Assembly: GCA_049650345.1 (NCBI GenBank)
Contig: JBARZY010000133.1
Span: 7,845 to 71,844 of the forward strand
Length of the DNA: 64,000 bases
From: Glaciecola sp049650345
GTDB taxonomy: Bacteria; Pseudomonadota; Gammaproteobacteria; Enterobacterales; Alteromonadaceae
Direction of reading: 5' to 3'
This document shows, piece by piece, positions 45,701-53,570 of this stretch. Below the pieces are notes generated by a model. It was not told the origin of the DNA. It searched no databases and was given only the letters and a program-made list of their open reading frames with translations. The number at the start of each line of letters is the position of its first letter. Positions within the stretch are counted from its first letter, which is position 1. Position numbers and translations under genes: made by a program.

Positions 45701-45861
45701 GCGCCGGGATAAGCTGCCGACACCACGACAGTAGGTGGCACAACTTCTGGATATTCGGTTATGGGTAGCTGTGAAACCGACAACGCGCCGGCGATGAATA
45801 TTAAAATTGACAGCACCGCCGCAAAAATGGGGCGGCGAATGAAAAATTGTGAAAAATTCAT
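42715..45861 (-). CDS. RND efflux pump permease, AcrB/MexF-like
   Basis: A 1048-residue HAE1-family RND pump of AcrB size. The N-terminus FFIRRPIFAAVLSILIFIAG is standard. Helix 4 has the proton-relay pair Asp-Asp in GIVVDDAIVVVENVER. The loop FPPPPVQGLGTIGGF resembles the MexF/AcrB switch region, and the end reads MGVLPLVLASGAGAEMRQAMG. I start at ATG 45861 with AGGA upstream, eight bases after the adaptor stop. An ATG at 45879 adds six residues inside the adaptor gene. With the adaptor it makes an exporter; no outer-membrane channel gene is adjacent. Substrates cannot be read from the sequence. Confidence 0.94.
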   Translation of the reverse strand: MNFSQFFIRRPIFAAVLSILIFIAGALSVSQLPITEYPEVVPPTVVVSAAYPGANPKTIAETVAAPIEQELQGTESMLYMSSQATTDGRMKLTVTFAIGTNIDLAEAHVKSRVDRALARLPQEVQRLGVTTKKSSPDLTMVVHLTSADDTYDTLYLSNYAHINVKNELASIAGVGDVQLFGAGEYSMRIWVDPSKVANLNLTAMDVANAISEQNQQAAAGSLGAQPSGSSDFQLLINVKGRLETPEEFENIIIKIGDNGEIVRLKDVARIELGSDFYALRSLLNNKSAVALPIFQAAGSNAIQISDNVRARMAVLKQAFPQGLDYEIVYDPTVFVRGSIEAVVKTLFEAVLLVVLVVILFLQTWRASIIPLVAVPVSLVGTFAVMHLLGFSLNALSLFGLVLAIGIVVDDAIVVVENVERNIEEGLSPIKATEKAMKEVTGPIVATTLVLAAVFIPTAFMSGLTGQFYKQFALTITISTVISMFNSLTLSPALAALLLKPKQAKHDLLTRGINRLFGRWVFTPFNAFFSRLQQVYSGAILRILRSGAIVGILYAGLLGLTGMQFVNTPTGYVPGQDKQYLVSFAQLPDAASLERSEQVIREMSAMALKHPGVESTVAFPGLSINGFTNSTNAGIVFVTLKDFDARNTDALSANAIAADLGAQFGSIQEAFIAIFPPPPVQGLGTIGGFKLQLLDKGNLGYNELFKVTQEVLMQAWQTPELAGVFSSYQVNVPQLQVDIDRDKAKSQGVSISDIFRTMQIYLGSLYVNDFNQFGRTYQVNLQAEQGFRQEPSQIEQLELRNNNGDMVPLGSFVSISNVAGPDRVMRYNGYTTADINAGPSAGFSSGEAQAAMEKILQATLPLGVDYTWTDLAYQQELAGNTALLVLPLIVVLVFLVLAAQYESLTLPVAIILIVPMTLLSAIVGVNIYGGDNNIFTQIGLIVLVGLATKNAILIVEFAKELQHQGMSAFDAVMQAARLRLRPILMTSIAFIMGVLPLVLASGAGAEMRQAMGVAVFAGMIGVTVFGLLLTPLFYKWAAGTASSSEVNRS

Positions 45862-45868
45862 AATATTC

Positions 45869-47095
45869 CTAGTGGCCAATGCTAACCAACGGCACGGACT
45901 GGCTGCGTTTCGCCGCTATCGAATCATTGTGCAATTTTTGTATACGAGCGATATTGTTTTGTGTTTGTTTGATCGCCGCCATGCTCGACGGACTTGCCAT
46001 TTCAACCATATTGGTTTGTACTGCCGTTCCAGGTTGAATACGCTGTAGACCATTTACCACAATATTGTCTCCCGGTAACAAACCGCTGGTAATAATGCGT
46101 AATCCTTGTACTTTTTCGCCCAACATTACAGCCCGGTATTCCGCCACGCTGTTGTCGTTTACCACCAGCACATATTTATTGCTTAAATCAGTGCCAATTG
46201 CTGCATCTTGAATTAATATTGCATTTTCTTTCACGCTGCCAAATACCCGCAAACGGCTAAATAAGCCAGGTACTAGCATATCGTTTTCATTACTAACAAC
46301 TGCCCTAGCGCGTATTGTGCCTGTTTGCGTGTTAATACGGTTATCCACAAAATCAATCACCCCACTAATATTATATTGGTCATTTTGCACACTCATAAGT
46401 ACCGGCATTGCTTGAGCATTTGCATTTGCCGCTTTGTATTCTAGTAAAGTTGTTTGATTGGCATCAAAATACGTATATAACTCGTTAGTTGAAACCAAAT
46501 TAGTGAGCACCGATTGACCCGCTGTCACCAAATTACCCCGCGTGATGTACGCATGTGATACCTTGCCGCTTATTGGTGCTTTTACCTGCGTATAACTCAA
46601 TTGTAAGTTAGCTAAGTCTAGCGCCGCATTCACCGCATCAACGCGTGCTTTGCTTTGCTCAACATTGGCCTCACGTTCGTCGAGTTGACCGATTGAAACC
46701 GCTCGTTGCGCACTTAACTTAGTCGCTCGAGCAAATTCTTTTTTGGCCAATTTATATTGGCTATTGGCACTGGCTAAATCGGCTTTTAAGCGATTCACTT
46801 CAGCTACAAAAGGCGCAGAGTCTATGCTAAACAATACATCATTTTGTTCCACAGTAGAGCCTTCAGTAAAGTGAACCTGCTCAATGTAACCCGATACCCT
46901 AGGACGCAGCTCAATGCTTTGCGGGGCTTGTGTAATACCGGTAAATTCATGCCAATCGGCTAAGTTAGCAACAGCCACCGGCGCAACCTCCACACTTGGA
47001 GCAGTAAGGTTTTGCTGTGTTACTTGTTGCTCACCACAGGCACTCAGTGCAGCCAGCGCGACAATCGTTAATGTAATAGTGCGTAAATGCGTCAT
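45869..47095 (-). CDS. RND efflux adaptor (membrane fusion protein), lipoprotein
   Basis: A 408-residue periplasmic adaptor like AcrA/MexE. A lipoprotein signal ends in LAALSAC. A lipoyl half (VSGYIEQVHFTEGSTVEQNDVLFSID) is followed by the coiled-coil hairpin, the second half APISGKVSHAYITRGNLV, a barrel with NTQTGTIRARAVV, and GLRIITSGLLPGDNIVVNGLQRI. I start at ATG 47095; upstream codons lack a signal-peptide pattern. It is the first gene of a two-gene operon with the pump and is divergent from a LysR-type regulator. Confidence 0.92.
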   Translation of the reverse strand: MTHLRTITLTIVALAALSACGEQQVTQQNLTAPSVEVAPVAVANLADWHEFTGITQAPQSIELRPRVSGYIEQVHFTEGSTVEQNDVLFSIDSAPFVAEVNRLKADLASANSQYKLAKKEFARATKLSAQRAVSIGQLDEREANVEQSKARVDAVNAALDLANLQLSYTQVKAPISGKVSHAYITRGNLVTAGQSVLTNLVSTNELYTYFDANQTTLLEYKAANANAQAMPVLMSVQNDQYNISGVIDFVDNRINTQTGTIRARAVVSNENDMLVPGLFSRLRVFGSVKENAILIQDAAIGTDLSNKYVLVVNDNSVAEYRAVMLGEKVQGLRIITSGLLPGDNIVVNGLQRIQPGTAVQTNMVEMASPSSMAAIKQTQNNIARIQKLHNDSIAAKRSQSVPLVSIGH

Positions 47096-47181
47096 GATGT
47101 TTCTCTTTCTCGTATTTGATGCCACGATAATAAAGGCAACCAAAGCATTAATATAATTATATAAAAATATACAATATATTT

Positions 47182-47200
47182 TTTAATGTGATACATTAAA
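47182..47200. promoter_or_regulatory. perfect palindrome, candidate operator
   Basis: TTTAATGT-GAT-ACATTAAA is an exact inverted repeat with eight-base arms and a three-base spacer. It lies in the divergent gap between the efflux adaptor and the LysR regulator, about 90 bases from each start, where an autoregulating activator would bind. Confidence 0.55.
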
Positions 47201-47224
47201 CTATTAACAAAATAGTCGAAAACT

Positions 47225-47255
47225 TTACATCCTGTAACATAAAGAAATGATGTAA
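47225..47255. promoter_or_regulatory. second inverted repeat in the divergent gap
   Basis: TTACATC (47225-47231) and GATGTAA (47249-47255) form an exact seven-base inverted repeat 17 bases apart. TGTAACA occurs twice inside or overlapping it (from 47233 and 47251). It ends 33 bases before the LysR start, so it could be a regulator site or part of the promoter. Confidence 0.4.
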
Positions 47256-47288
47256 CACACTGTTTATATTGATAAAAAGGAAACCCAC

Positions 47289-48263
47289 GTGCGGCCACAA
47301 GAACTCAATTTGTTAATTATTTTTGATGCAATAATGACCGAGGGCAGTATAAGCCGCGCGGCAGATCGTCTATCAATGACACAACCTGCTGTTTCCAATG
47401 CAGTGAGTCGAATGCGCGTGGCATGGAAAGACGACTTATTTGTAAAAGATGGCCGCAATATTAAACCCACATTAAAAGCCATTAACATGTGGGAGCAAAT
47501 AAAACAGCCCATAAATGAATTGTCGTCAGTGATAAAACCCAACGACTTTGAGCCTGCAACCAGTAATCGTACCTTTAGAATTGCTGCCGCAGATATTGTG
47601 GTACAAATGATGATGGTTGGCTTACGCAAAGAAATAGAAGCACATGCGCCAGGTATCAACGTACACATGACCCCTTATACCATCGTTAATACTAGCCAAG
47701 TACTCGATAACGCTTCAGTTGACTTAGTAATTGGTGCGGGCGACAGTCAAGTGGGCAACATTCGCAGCGAGCATTTGTTTCATCCTCACTATATTTGCGC
47801 GATGCGGCCCGATCATCCATTGGCCAAGAATAAGATGAGTCTTACTGAGTTTGCTAGCGCACAACACTTATTAGTATCTTTGTCGGGCGATGTAGTTGGC
47901 GTAACCGATGAAGTGTTGGCCCAACAAGGTTTGAGCCGCCGTATCGCAATGTCGGTAAATCAATTTAGTATGGTCAGTGCATTACTGGCTAGCAGTGACC
48001 TAATATGTGTGGTGCCCTTAGCTGGAATTACCCAAGGCTTAATATCAGGTGAAATTACCGGAACCTTGCCACCCATTGAGCTATCCCCGCCTGGCGCAAA
48101 CTTATTCTGGCATACACGCCAAGATAAAGATGTTGGCTTAATGTGGTTACGAAATACCGTAAAACGTATTATTAAAGAGTCTGAAGCCAAGAATATCGCC
48201 GATGCGATGCCAAAACTTTGTGGGAACAGTAAAGAGTTGTGTGCCAAACTAAAAGTGAGTTAA
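47289..48263 (+). CDS. LysR family transcriptional regulator
   Basis: A 324-residue LysR-type regulator. The N-terminal winged helix-turn-helix is LLIIFDAIMTEGSISRAADRLSMTQPAVSNAVSRMR, and the two-lobed effector domain starts at about residue 93 (RTFRIAAADIVVQMMMVGL), in the NodD/LeuO-like (PBP2) style. The start is GTG 47289, with AAAAAGGAAA seven bases upstream. It is divergent from the RND operon, so it probably controls that operon in response to a small ligand. The ligand is not known. It is convergent with the PHP-domain gene, 12 bases away. Confidence 0.92.
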   Translation: MRPQELNLLIIFDAIMTEGSISRAADRLSMTQPAVSNAVSRMRVAWKDDLFVKDGRNIKPTLKAINMWEQIKQPINELSSVIKPNDFEPATSNRTFRIAAADIVVQMMMVGLRKEIEAHAPGINVHMTPYTIVNTSQVLDNASVDLVIGAGDSQVGNIRSEHLFHPHYICAMRPDHPLAKNKMSLTEFASAQHLLVSLSGDVVGVTDEVLAQQGLSRRIAMSVNQFSMVSALLASSDLICVVPLAGITQGLISGEITGTLPPIELSPPGANLFWHTRQDKDVGLMWLRNTVKRIIKESEAKNIADAMPKLCGNSKELCAKLKVS

Positions 48264-48275
48264 TTCCGGCGTAAG

Positions 48276-49160
48276 CTAGGTAGTTATACTAATCGCATTA
48301 CGCGAAAAACACTGCCATATTGGCTGAATGGTATCAGGGAGATGCAAGCGCCTGCCTAACTCGGTCCATTTAGACGGAGCGTGAAAATCACTGCCCGCTG
48401 ACCCCGCAAGTTGCGCCTCCAGCGCAATGCTGATCATTAAATCGTGTTTGGCTTTCGCTAAATTTGGATGCTGTACTTCCATACCATCGCCCCCACATTC
48501 AGCGAACTCTGCCGCTAAGCGCCGCAACCACTTGGTGGTCATGTCGTAATGAAAAGGATGGGCAATGACCGCTTTTCCCCCTGCCTCATGGATCCATTGC
48601 ACTGCAGTTTGAATATCTATCCAATTGGGCACCGCATAAGCTTTTTTCTTTTGACCTAAAAAGCGTGTAAATGCTTGCTGCAAATGACCGCATTCACCTC
48701 TATTAACTAAAGCTTGTGCGATGTGCGCTCGACTAATACAGCCTGTAGAATGAGGTGCCGCTACCACAAGCGCTTTTGCTTCTGGCAGAATATCTTCAAT
48801 ACCTATTTTGGCTAATTTATGACATATTTTTTCAGCCCGTTGCTCGCGTTTTTGAATTTGGCTGTCAAGACGTGACAAAAATGTTGAACAGGTATGGTCA
48901 ACATCTAAGCCTAAGATATGGATTTCAAAGCCATGCCATGATGTTGAGATTTCGGTACCGCTTATTACCTGGGTGACTTTTTTACCCAAAGCCATTTGCT
49001 CATGCATGTATGTCATCGCCGGCACGATGGCGTCTACACAATCATGATCCGTTATGGCAAGGTAATCTACCTGCATTTGCTGAGCTCGTATTAATAATTC
49101 AGGAACACTCAGTTTACCATCTGAGAAGTGGGTGTGACTGTGTAAGTCAATATTAAGCAA
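48276..49160 (-). CDS. trpH: PHP-domain exonuclease/phosphatase, TrpH (RNase AM)-like
   Basis: A 294-residue PHP-fold metal phosphoesterase, the length of E. coli YciV/TrpH (293). That enzyme trims 5' ends of rRNAs and hydrolyses nucleoside 3',5'-bisphosphates. Metal motifs are DLHSHTHFSDG near the start, AITDHDC, ISGTEIS, VIAHPFHYD and GSDFHAPS. The start is TTG 49160 with AAAGG upstream; no ATG precedes the DLHSH block. In E. coli this gene sits beside the trp operon and yciO; here a prolyl oligopeptidase gene lies between it and trp. Confidence 0.9.
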   Translation of the reverse strand: MLNIDLHSHTHFSDGKLSVPELLIRAQQMQVDYLAITDHDCVDAIVPAMTYMHEQMALGKKVTQVISGTEISTSWHGFEIHILGLDVDHTCSTFLSRLDSQIQKREQRAEKICHKLAKIGIEDILPEAKALVVAAPHSTGCISRAHIAQALVNRGECGHLQQAFTRFLGQKKKAYAVPNWIDIQTAVQWIHEAGGKAVIAHPFHYDMTTKWLRRLAAEFAECGGDGMEVQHPNLAKAKHDLMISIALEAQLAGSAGSDFHAPSKWTELGRRLHLPDTIQPIWQCFSRNAISITT

Positions 49161-49203
49161 GTGGCTTGGCCTTTGGTTAAATTAAGTTAAATGTAATAAA
49201 AAA

Positions 49204-49233
49204 GCGCTTTGAATACAGGGGTATCCAAAGCGC
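49204..49233 (-). terminator. intrinsic terminator of the prolyl oligopeptidase gene
   Basis: On the minus strand GCGCTTTGGATAC and GTATTCAAAGCGC form a 13-pair stem (one G-T) with a CCCT loop, then TTTTTTATT. It lies just after the oligopeptidase stop and before trpH. Confidence 0.9.
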
Positions 49234-49248
49234 CTTTATGGTCGCATG

Positions 49249-51414
49249 CTACAGTGAGCTTACGCCCATATTCCATAAGGTAAAGCCATAGATGTCAGCA
49301 TATTGCTCAATGGTTTTACTAACAGGAGTACCCGCACCGTGACCAGCATCGGTTTCAATGCGAATTAAGGTAGGCATGTCGCCAGCTTGGTGCGCTTGCA
49401 ACTCAGCCGCAAACTTAAACGAGTGCGCAGGTACAACGCGATCGTCATGGTCAGCTGTGGTAACCATAGTAGCGGGGTAACTTACACCTTCACGCACATT
49501 GTGCAAAGGCGAATACCCTTTTAAATAAGTAAACATTTCTTCGCTTTGCTCTGACGTACCATAATCGTATGCCCAACCTGCACCCGCAGTAAAGGTATGA
49601 TAACGAAGCATATCAAGCACGCCTACTGCAGGTAGCGCAACAGCGGCTAACTCAGGAGCTTGGGTCATTACTGCACCTACTAGTAAGCCGCCGTTTGAAC
49701 CACCGCGTATGGCTAACTTACTGCTATTTGTGTACTTATTGTCTATTAGGTAATTAGCTGCGGCAATAAAGTCATCAAACACGTTTTGTTTTTGCATTTG
49801 CGTACCGGCTTTGTGCCATGCTTTGCCATATTCACCACCGCCACGAATATTAGGCACAGCATAAATACCGCCTAGTTCTAACCATGCGGCCACAGTTGAA
49901 CTATAACGAGGCGTTAGACTTATATTAAAGCCACCATAAGCATATAGCATTGTAGGGTTGTTGCCATCTAACACCGTGTCTTGATGATGGGTGATGATCA
50001 TAGGCACTTTCGTGCCATCTTTTGACGCATAAAACACTTGTTTCGATACAAACTTGCTGCCATCGAACTCGGTTGCAGGTTGGTTAAACAGTGTAGATTC
50101 GCCGCTGGCTACGTCAAGCGCATAAATGGTAGTTGGCATAGTGTAATTGGTAAACGTGTAGTACGCTGTGGTGTCGGTCTTTTTGCCACCAAAACTACCA
50201 GCACTGCCAATTGCAGGTAATTCAATGGTGCGCAGCTGTTCACCCGCCATGTTGTATTGATACACTTTTGAAATAGCATCTACCATGTACTCAGCAAAGA
50301 TATATCCGCCGGCAGTACTTGGAGACAATACATTATCGGTTTCAGCGATAAGATCTTGCCAGTTATCAACACTAGGGTTGCTAGCATCTACCACCACTAT
50401 TTTACTGTTGGGAGCATTGTGATTGGTGACCAACACTAACTTATCGCCGTCGTTGGTTAACATGTAAACGTCTGAATCAACGTTATCTTTTACCACTTTA
50501 AAGCCAGCTTCAGGGTTATTTAGGTCTTTTAAAAATGCTTTGTTACCTGAGGTAGATACTGCTGCAGAAACTAACAAATAGCGATTATCTTCACTCACTT
50601 GCGCACCAACATAGCGATGTTTTTCTGCGTCAGTGTGACCGAACACTTTCATGTCATTGGCTTGCTTGGTGCCTACTTTATGGTAATACAACTTATGCTG
50701 ATCGGTTTTTTCGCTTAGCTCTGAACCTTCAGGCTTGTCATAGCTAGAGTAATAAATGCCTTCATTTTTATACCACTGCATACCGCTAAATTTAACATCT
50801 TTTAAGGTTTCGCCTATTAATGCTTTTGTTGCGGTATCAATAAAATAAATTTCGCGCCAATCACTGCCGCCCGTAGACGTTTGATAGGCCGCAATAGAGC
50901 CGTCATCAGAAAACGATAAACCCGAAAGCGACACGGTACCGTCTTCACTAAATTGGTTAGGGTCTATAAAAACTTCAGCCTCACCATCTGCTTTTTGACG
51001 ATACACTACGCTTTGATTTTGCAAGCCGTCATTTTTATAAAAATAGGTATACTCGCCTTCTGTGAAGGGTGCAGAGACCCGCTCGTAGTTAATCAAGTTT
51101 TTTACCGTTTCAGCGATTTGTTCGCGATATGGAATTTGCGATAAATACGATTGTGTCACTGTATTTTGGGCTTTTACCCATTCACCTGTTTCGTCACTGC
51201 GGTCATCTTCTAACCAGCGATACGGATCGGCAACCGACGTACCAAAGTAAGTATCAACCACATCACCCTTACGGGTAGTTGGATAAGTAATAGAAATGTT
51301 CGCAGTCTCCATATTTTTTGCGGCTTCAGTTTGCGCATCATTTTGCGGCTCACACGCCATCAACGTAGTTGCCAGCGCCACGGCCGATGCTACTTTAAAC
51401 GTTTTTACAATCAT
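49249..51414 (-). CDS. prolyl oligopeptidase family S9 protease, lipoprotein
   Basis: A 721-residue serine peptidase of the S9A family. A signal peptide with lipobox TLMAC (Cys about residue 21) anchors it in the envelope. The usual N-terminal segment PTTRKGDVVDTYFGTSVADPYRWLED is followed by a seven-bladed propeller and the C-terminal hydrolase. The nucleophile is in RGGSNGGLLVG, with catalytic Asp in DHDDRVVPAHS and His in DAGHGAGTP. It cuts short peptides after proline. AGGAAG precedes the ATG. It is a single gene with its own terminator; E. coli has no such gene near trp. Confidence 0.95.
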   Translation of the reverse strand: MIVKTFKVASAVALATTLMACEPQNDAQTEAAKNMETANISITYPTTRKGDVVDTYFGTSVADPYRWLEDDRSDETGEWVKAQNTVTQSYLSQIPYREQIAETVKNLINYERVSAPFTEGEYTYFYKNDGLQNQSVVYRQKADGEAEVFIDPNQFSEDGTVSLSGLSFSDDGSIAAYQTSTGGSDWREIYFIDTATKALIGETLKDVKFSGMQWYKNEGIYYSSYDKPEGSELSEKTDQHKLYYHKVGTKQANDMKVFGHTDAEKHRYVGAQVSEDNRYLLVSAAVSTSGNKAFLKDLNNPEAGFKVVKDNVDSDVYMLTNDGDKLVLVTNHNAPNSKIVVVDASNPSVDNWQDLIAETDNVLSPSTAGGYIFAEYMVDAISKVYQYNMAGEQLRTIELPAIGSAGSFGGKKTDTTAYYTFTNYTMPTTIYALDVASGESTLFNQPATEFDGSKFVSKQVFYASKDGTKVPMIITHHQDTVLDGNNPTMLYAYGGFNISLTPRYSSTVAAWLELGGIYAVPNIRGGGEYGKAWHKAGTQMQKQNVFDDFIAAANYLIDNKYTNSSKLAIRGGSNGGLLVGAVMTQAPELAAVALPAVGVLDMLRYHTFTAGAGWAYDYGTSEQSEEMFTYLKGYSPLHNVREGVSYPATMVTTADHDDRVVPAHSFKFAAELQAHQAGDMPTLIRIETDAGHGAGTPVSKTIEQYADIYGFTLWNMGVSSL

Positions 51415-51768
51415 CGATATGTCTTCCTATTTCTGTCGTTTTTTTATATTTATATTTTTCAGCTCCCATAATGTAAGTATTTCACTCCCTTTTGTCTACG
51501 CCAACCCCCCTAAAAAAATTAATGGGGTCAGAGTACATTAATCCAAAATTTTACGAACAGGCATACCTTAGTAACAAATATTATGTCGATATACGCCAAT
51601 ATTTGACCATTACGACTTATTGAGGCTTGACTTTAGATGCGTTTTGGTTTCTTCTATAGCCCTTATTAAAGAGCACGTCAGCGTACATTTAATAAGCACC
51701 GTTAGAGTGGTTTGAAAAACACAAACAATCGCCAATTAGGCCCTTATAAAACGAATAAGAGAAAAGAA
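51415..51768. other. intergenic region upstream of the trp leader
   Basis: About 350 bases between the divergent oligopeptidase and trp genes. I find no gene here. It should hold both promoters, but no pair of hexamers with good spacing stands out on the trp side, and I see no ACTAGT-type TrpR box. It contains ATGGGGTCAGAGTACATTAA near 51522-51541, resembling sequences that flank REP-associated elements. Confidence 0.6.
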
Positions 51769-51819
51769 ATGCAAATTATAACAGCACATAAACAATTATC
51801 TTGGTGGTGGCATAACTGA
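51769..51819 (+). CDS. trpL: trp operon leader peptide
   Basis: A 16-codon reading frame encoding MQIITAHKQLSWWWHN, with three consecutive TGG (Trp) codons just before the end and AGAGAAAAGA as ribosome site. It is followed 36 bases later by an intrinsic terminator and then trpE. This is the classic layout of attenuation: when charged tRNA-Trp is scarce the ribosome stalls on the Trp codons and the downstream RNA folds so that transcription continues. It is too short for routine gene finding. Confidence 0.93.
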   Translation: MQIITAHKQLSWWWHN

Positions 51820-51820
51820 A

Positions 51821-51878
51821 CCTAGGGCTCAGCATGCATGTGTGCACGCATTTCCAAGGCCCATTTAGGGCCTTTTTT
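51821..51878 (+). promoter_or_regulatory. trp attenuator: antiterminator and terminator stems
   Basis: The terminator stem is AAGGCCC (51856-51862) with GGGCCTT (51868-51874), followed by T residues. A competing antiterminator can form from CCTA (51821-51824) with TAGG (51866-51869) plus GGGC (51825-51828) with GCCC (51859-51862), leaving a three-base bulge, so it would break the terminator. It starts two bases after the leader stop codon, as expected for ribosome control. Confidence 0.88.
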
Positions 51879-51973
51879 GTTGCAAAATTTCGCGTTATAT
51901 CAAAACAATAAAACATGGCCCGACAAACACTACCATTATTGATTAACTACAGTATTAGAAAGGAACAATAGCC

Positions 51974-53569
51974 ATGAATTTGTCGGACTTAGGCACCGAA
52001 CCAGGCACGGTTGAGAGTATCCAAATTGAAGCGCCCTACATTGCAAACCCACTGGTTGCATACGAACATTTAGCAGCAAACAATTCCATACTGCTGGAAT
52101 CGGCTGAAATAGATAGCAAAGACAATTTAAAAAGCTTATTGCTTATTGATGCCGCCTTACGTATTGAATGCAACCAGCATCACGTTAGCGTAAAAGCGCT
52201 GTCGGCTAATGGGGAGGACGTACTGCCGTTTTTAGCGCAGCAGTTACCTGCGCAACTTAGTTCGCAAACGCCATCAAAACTTGAATTTAGCTTTGACCAC
52301 ACCAACAACGATGTCGATGAAGACGAACGGCTGAAATTGCCAAGTGTATTCGATGTACTGCGTACCCTAAAACAATCATTTACTGCACTCAGAGACCACG
52401 ATCATGCGGTATTTTTAGGAGGTGTATTTGCCTATGATTTACTTGGTACATTTGAATCATTACCCGACGTACCAGACTCACTGAACACATGTTCTGACTA
52501 CGTGTTTTATTTAGCCGAAACGCTAATTTTAGTAGATCATCAAGCGCAACATACACAAATTATAGGCAGTGTATTTAGCGGTGAAAACGTTGCCAATGCG
52601 TATTTTTCGGTACATAAACGACTCGAAAAAATACGTAATGAGCTAAGCCAAATAACCTACCCAAACGATGAATTACTCCCGCTTAACAACAACGCAAACG
52701 TTAGTGAAAATAAAGACGACAAAGCTTACTGCGAAGATGTTATTGCCTTAAAAGAAAACATTTTAGACGGTGATATTTTCCAAGTAGTCCCCTCTAGAAC
52801 CTTCAGTATTAGTTGTCCCAACTCTATCGTTGCTTACCAACAACTCAAACTTACCAATCCTTCTCCTTATATGTTTTATATGCGTGATGAAGGCTTTGTT
52901 ATTTTTGGCGCTTCGCCCGAGTCAGCAGTAAAGTATGAAGCTAACAACAATCAACTTGAAGTTTATCCAATTGCCGGCACTCGCCCACGAGGCAAGCGCA
53001 GCGATGGCAGTATAGATGTTGATTTAGATAGCCGCCTAGAGCTTGACTTGCAACAGGACCAAAAAGAAAAGGCCGAGCATATTATGCTAGTTGATTTAGC
53101 GCGTAACGATGTGGCCAGAGTGAGTAAACCCGGCACTCGACACGTAAAAGACCTGCTAAAAGTAGACCGATATTCCCACGTAATGCACTTGGTATCGCGA
53201 GTGGCTGGCGAATTACGCGACGATTTAGACGCCTTACACGCGTACCAAGCATGTATGAACATGGGCACATTGGTAGGCGCACCCAAAATTAGCGCCGCTA
53301 AATTAATTAGAGATACTGAGCAACAGCGCCGCGGCAGCTACGGCGGTGCCGTGGGCTACTTTAACGGAAAAGGCGATTTTGACACGTGCATTGTAATACG
53401 CTCGGCATTTGTGAAAGACAATATTGCGCATGTACAAGCTGGCGCCGGCGTGGTCAATGACTCGGTTCCGCAATCAGAAGCCGATGAAACACGCGTAAAA
53501 GCGCAAGCTGTAATCGCCGCAGTAAAACGCAGCCTCAGCAGTAACCGTACACAAAACGAGGAGCAATAA
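51974..53569 (+). CDS. trpE: anthranilate synthase component I
   Basis: A 531-residue chorismate-utilising enzyme that makes anthranilate with TrpG. The Trp feedback-binding motif LLES is at residues 40-43 (SILLESAEID). The catalytic domain shows GDIFQVVPSRTF, PSPYMFYMRDEGFVIFGASPES, PIAGTRPRGK, EKAEHIMLVDLARNDVARVS and GAGVVNDSVPQSEADET. AAAGGAA precedes the ATG. trpG follows after one base, so the subunits are coupled. Confidence 0.98.
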   Translation: MNLSDLGTEPGTVESIQIEAPYIANPLVAYEHLAANNSILLESAEIDSKDNLKSLLLIDAALRIECNQHHVSVKALSANGEDVLPFLAQQLPAQLSSQTPSKLEFSFDHTNNDVDEDERLKLPSVFDVLRTLKQSFTALRDHDHAVFLGGVFAYDLLGTFESLPDVPDSLNTCSDYVFYLAETLILVDHQAQHTQIIGSVFSGENVANAYFSVHKRLEKIRNELSQITYPNDELLPLNNNANVSENKDDKAYCEDVIALKENILDGDIFQVVPSRTFSISCPNSIVAYQQLKLTNPSPYMFYMRDEGFVIFGASPESAVKYEANNNQLEVYPIAGTRPRGKRSDGSIDVDLDSRLELDLQQDQKEKAEHIMLVDLARNDVARVSKPGTRHVKDLLKVDRYSHVMHLVSRVAGELRDDLDALHAYQACMNMGTLVGAPKISAAKLIRDTEQQRRGSYGGAVGYFNGKGDFDTCIVIRSAFVKDNIAHVQAGAGVVNDSVPQSEADETRVKAQAVIAAVKRSLSSNRTQNEEQ

Positions 53570-53570
53570 G

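Noticed and set aside
42715..47095. Naming the pump as a specific multidrug resistance system
   Set aside because: The sequence supports the AcrB/MexF family only. Substrate range cannot be read from it.
51712..51750. TTGAAA and TATAAA as a promoter pair for trp
   Set aside because: Spacing is 27 bases, far outside the usual 16-18, so I do not call a promoter there.
51415..51768. A TrpR operator upstream of trpL
   Set aside because: No ACTAGT-centred inverted repeat is visible. A weak or divergent site cannot be excluded without a profile search.
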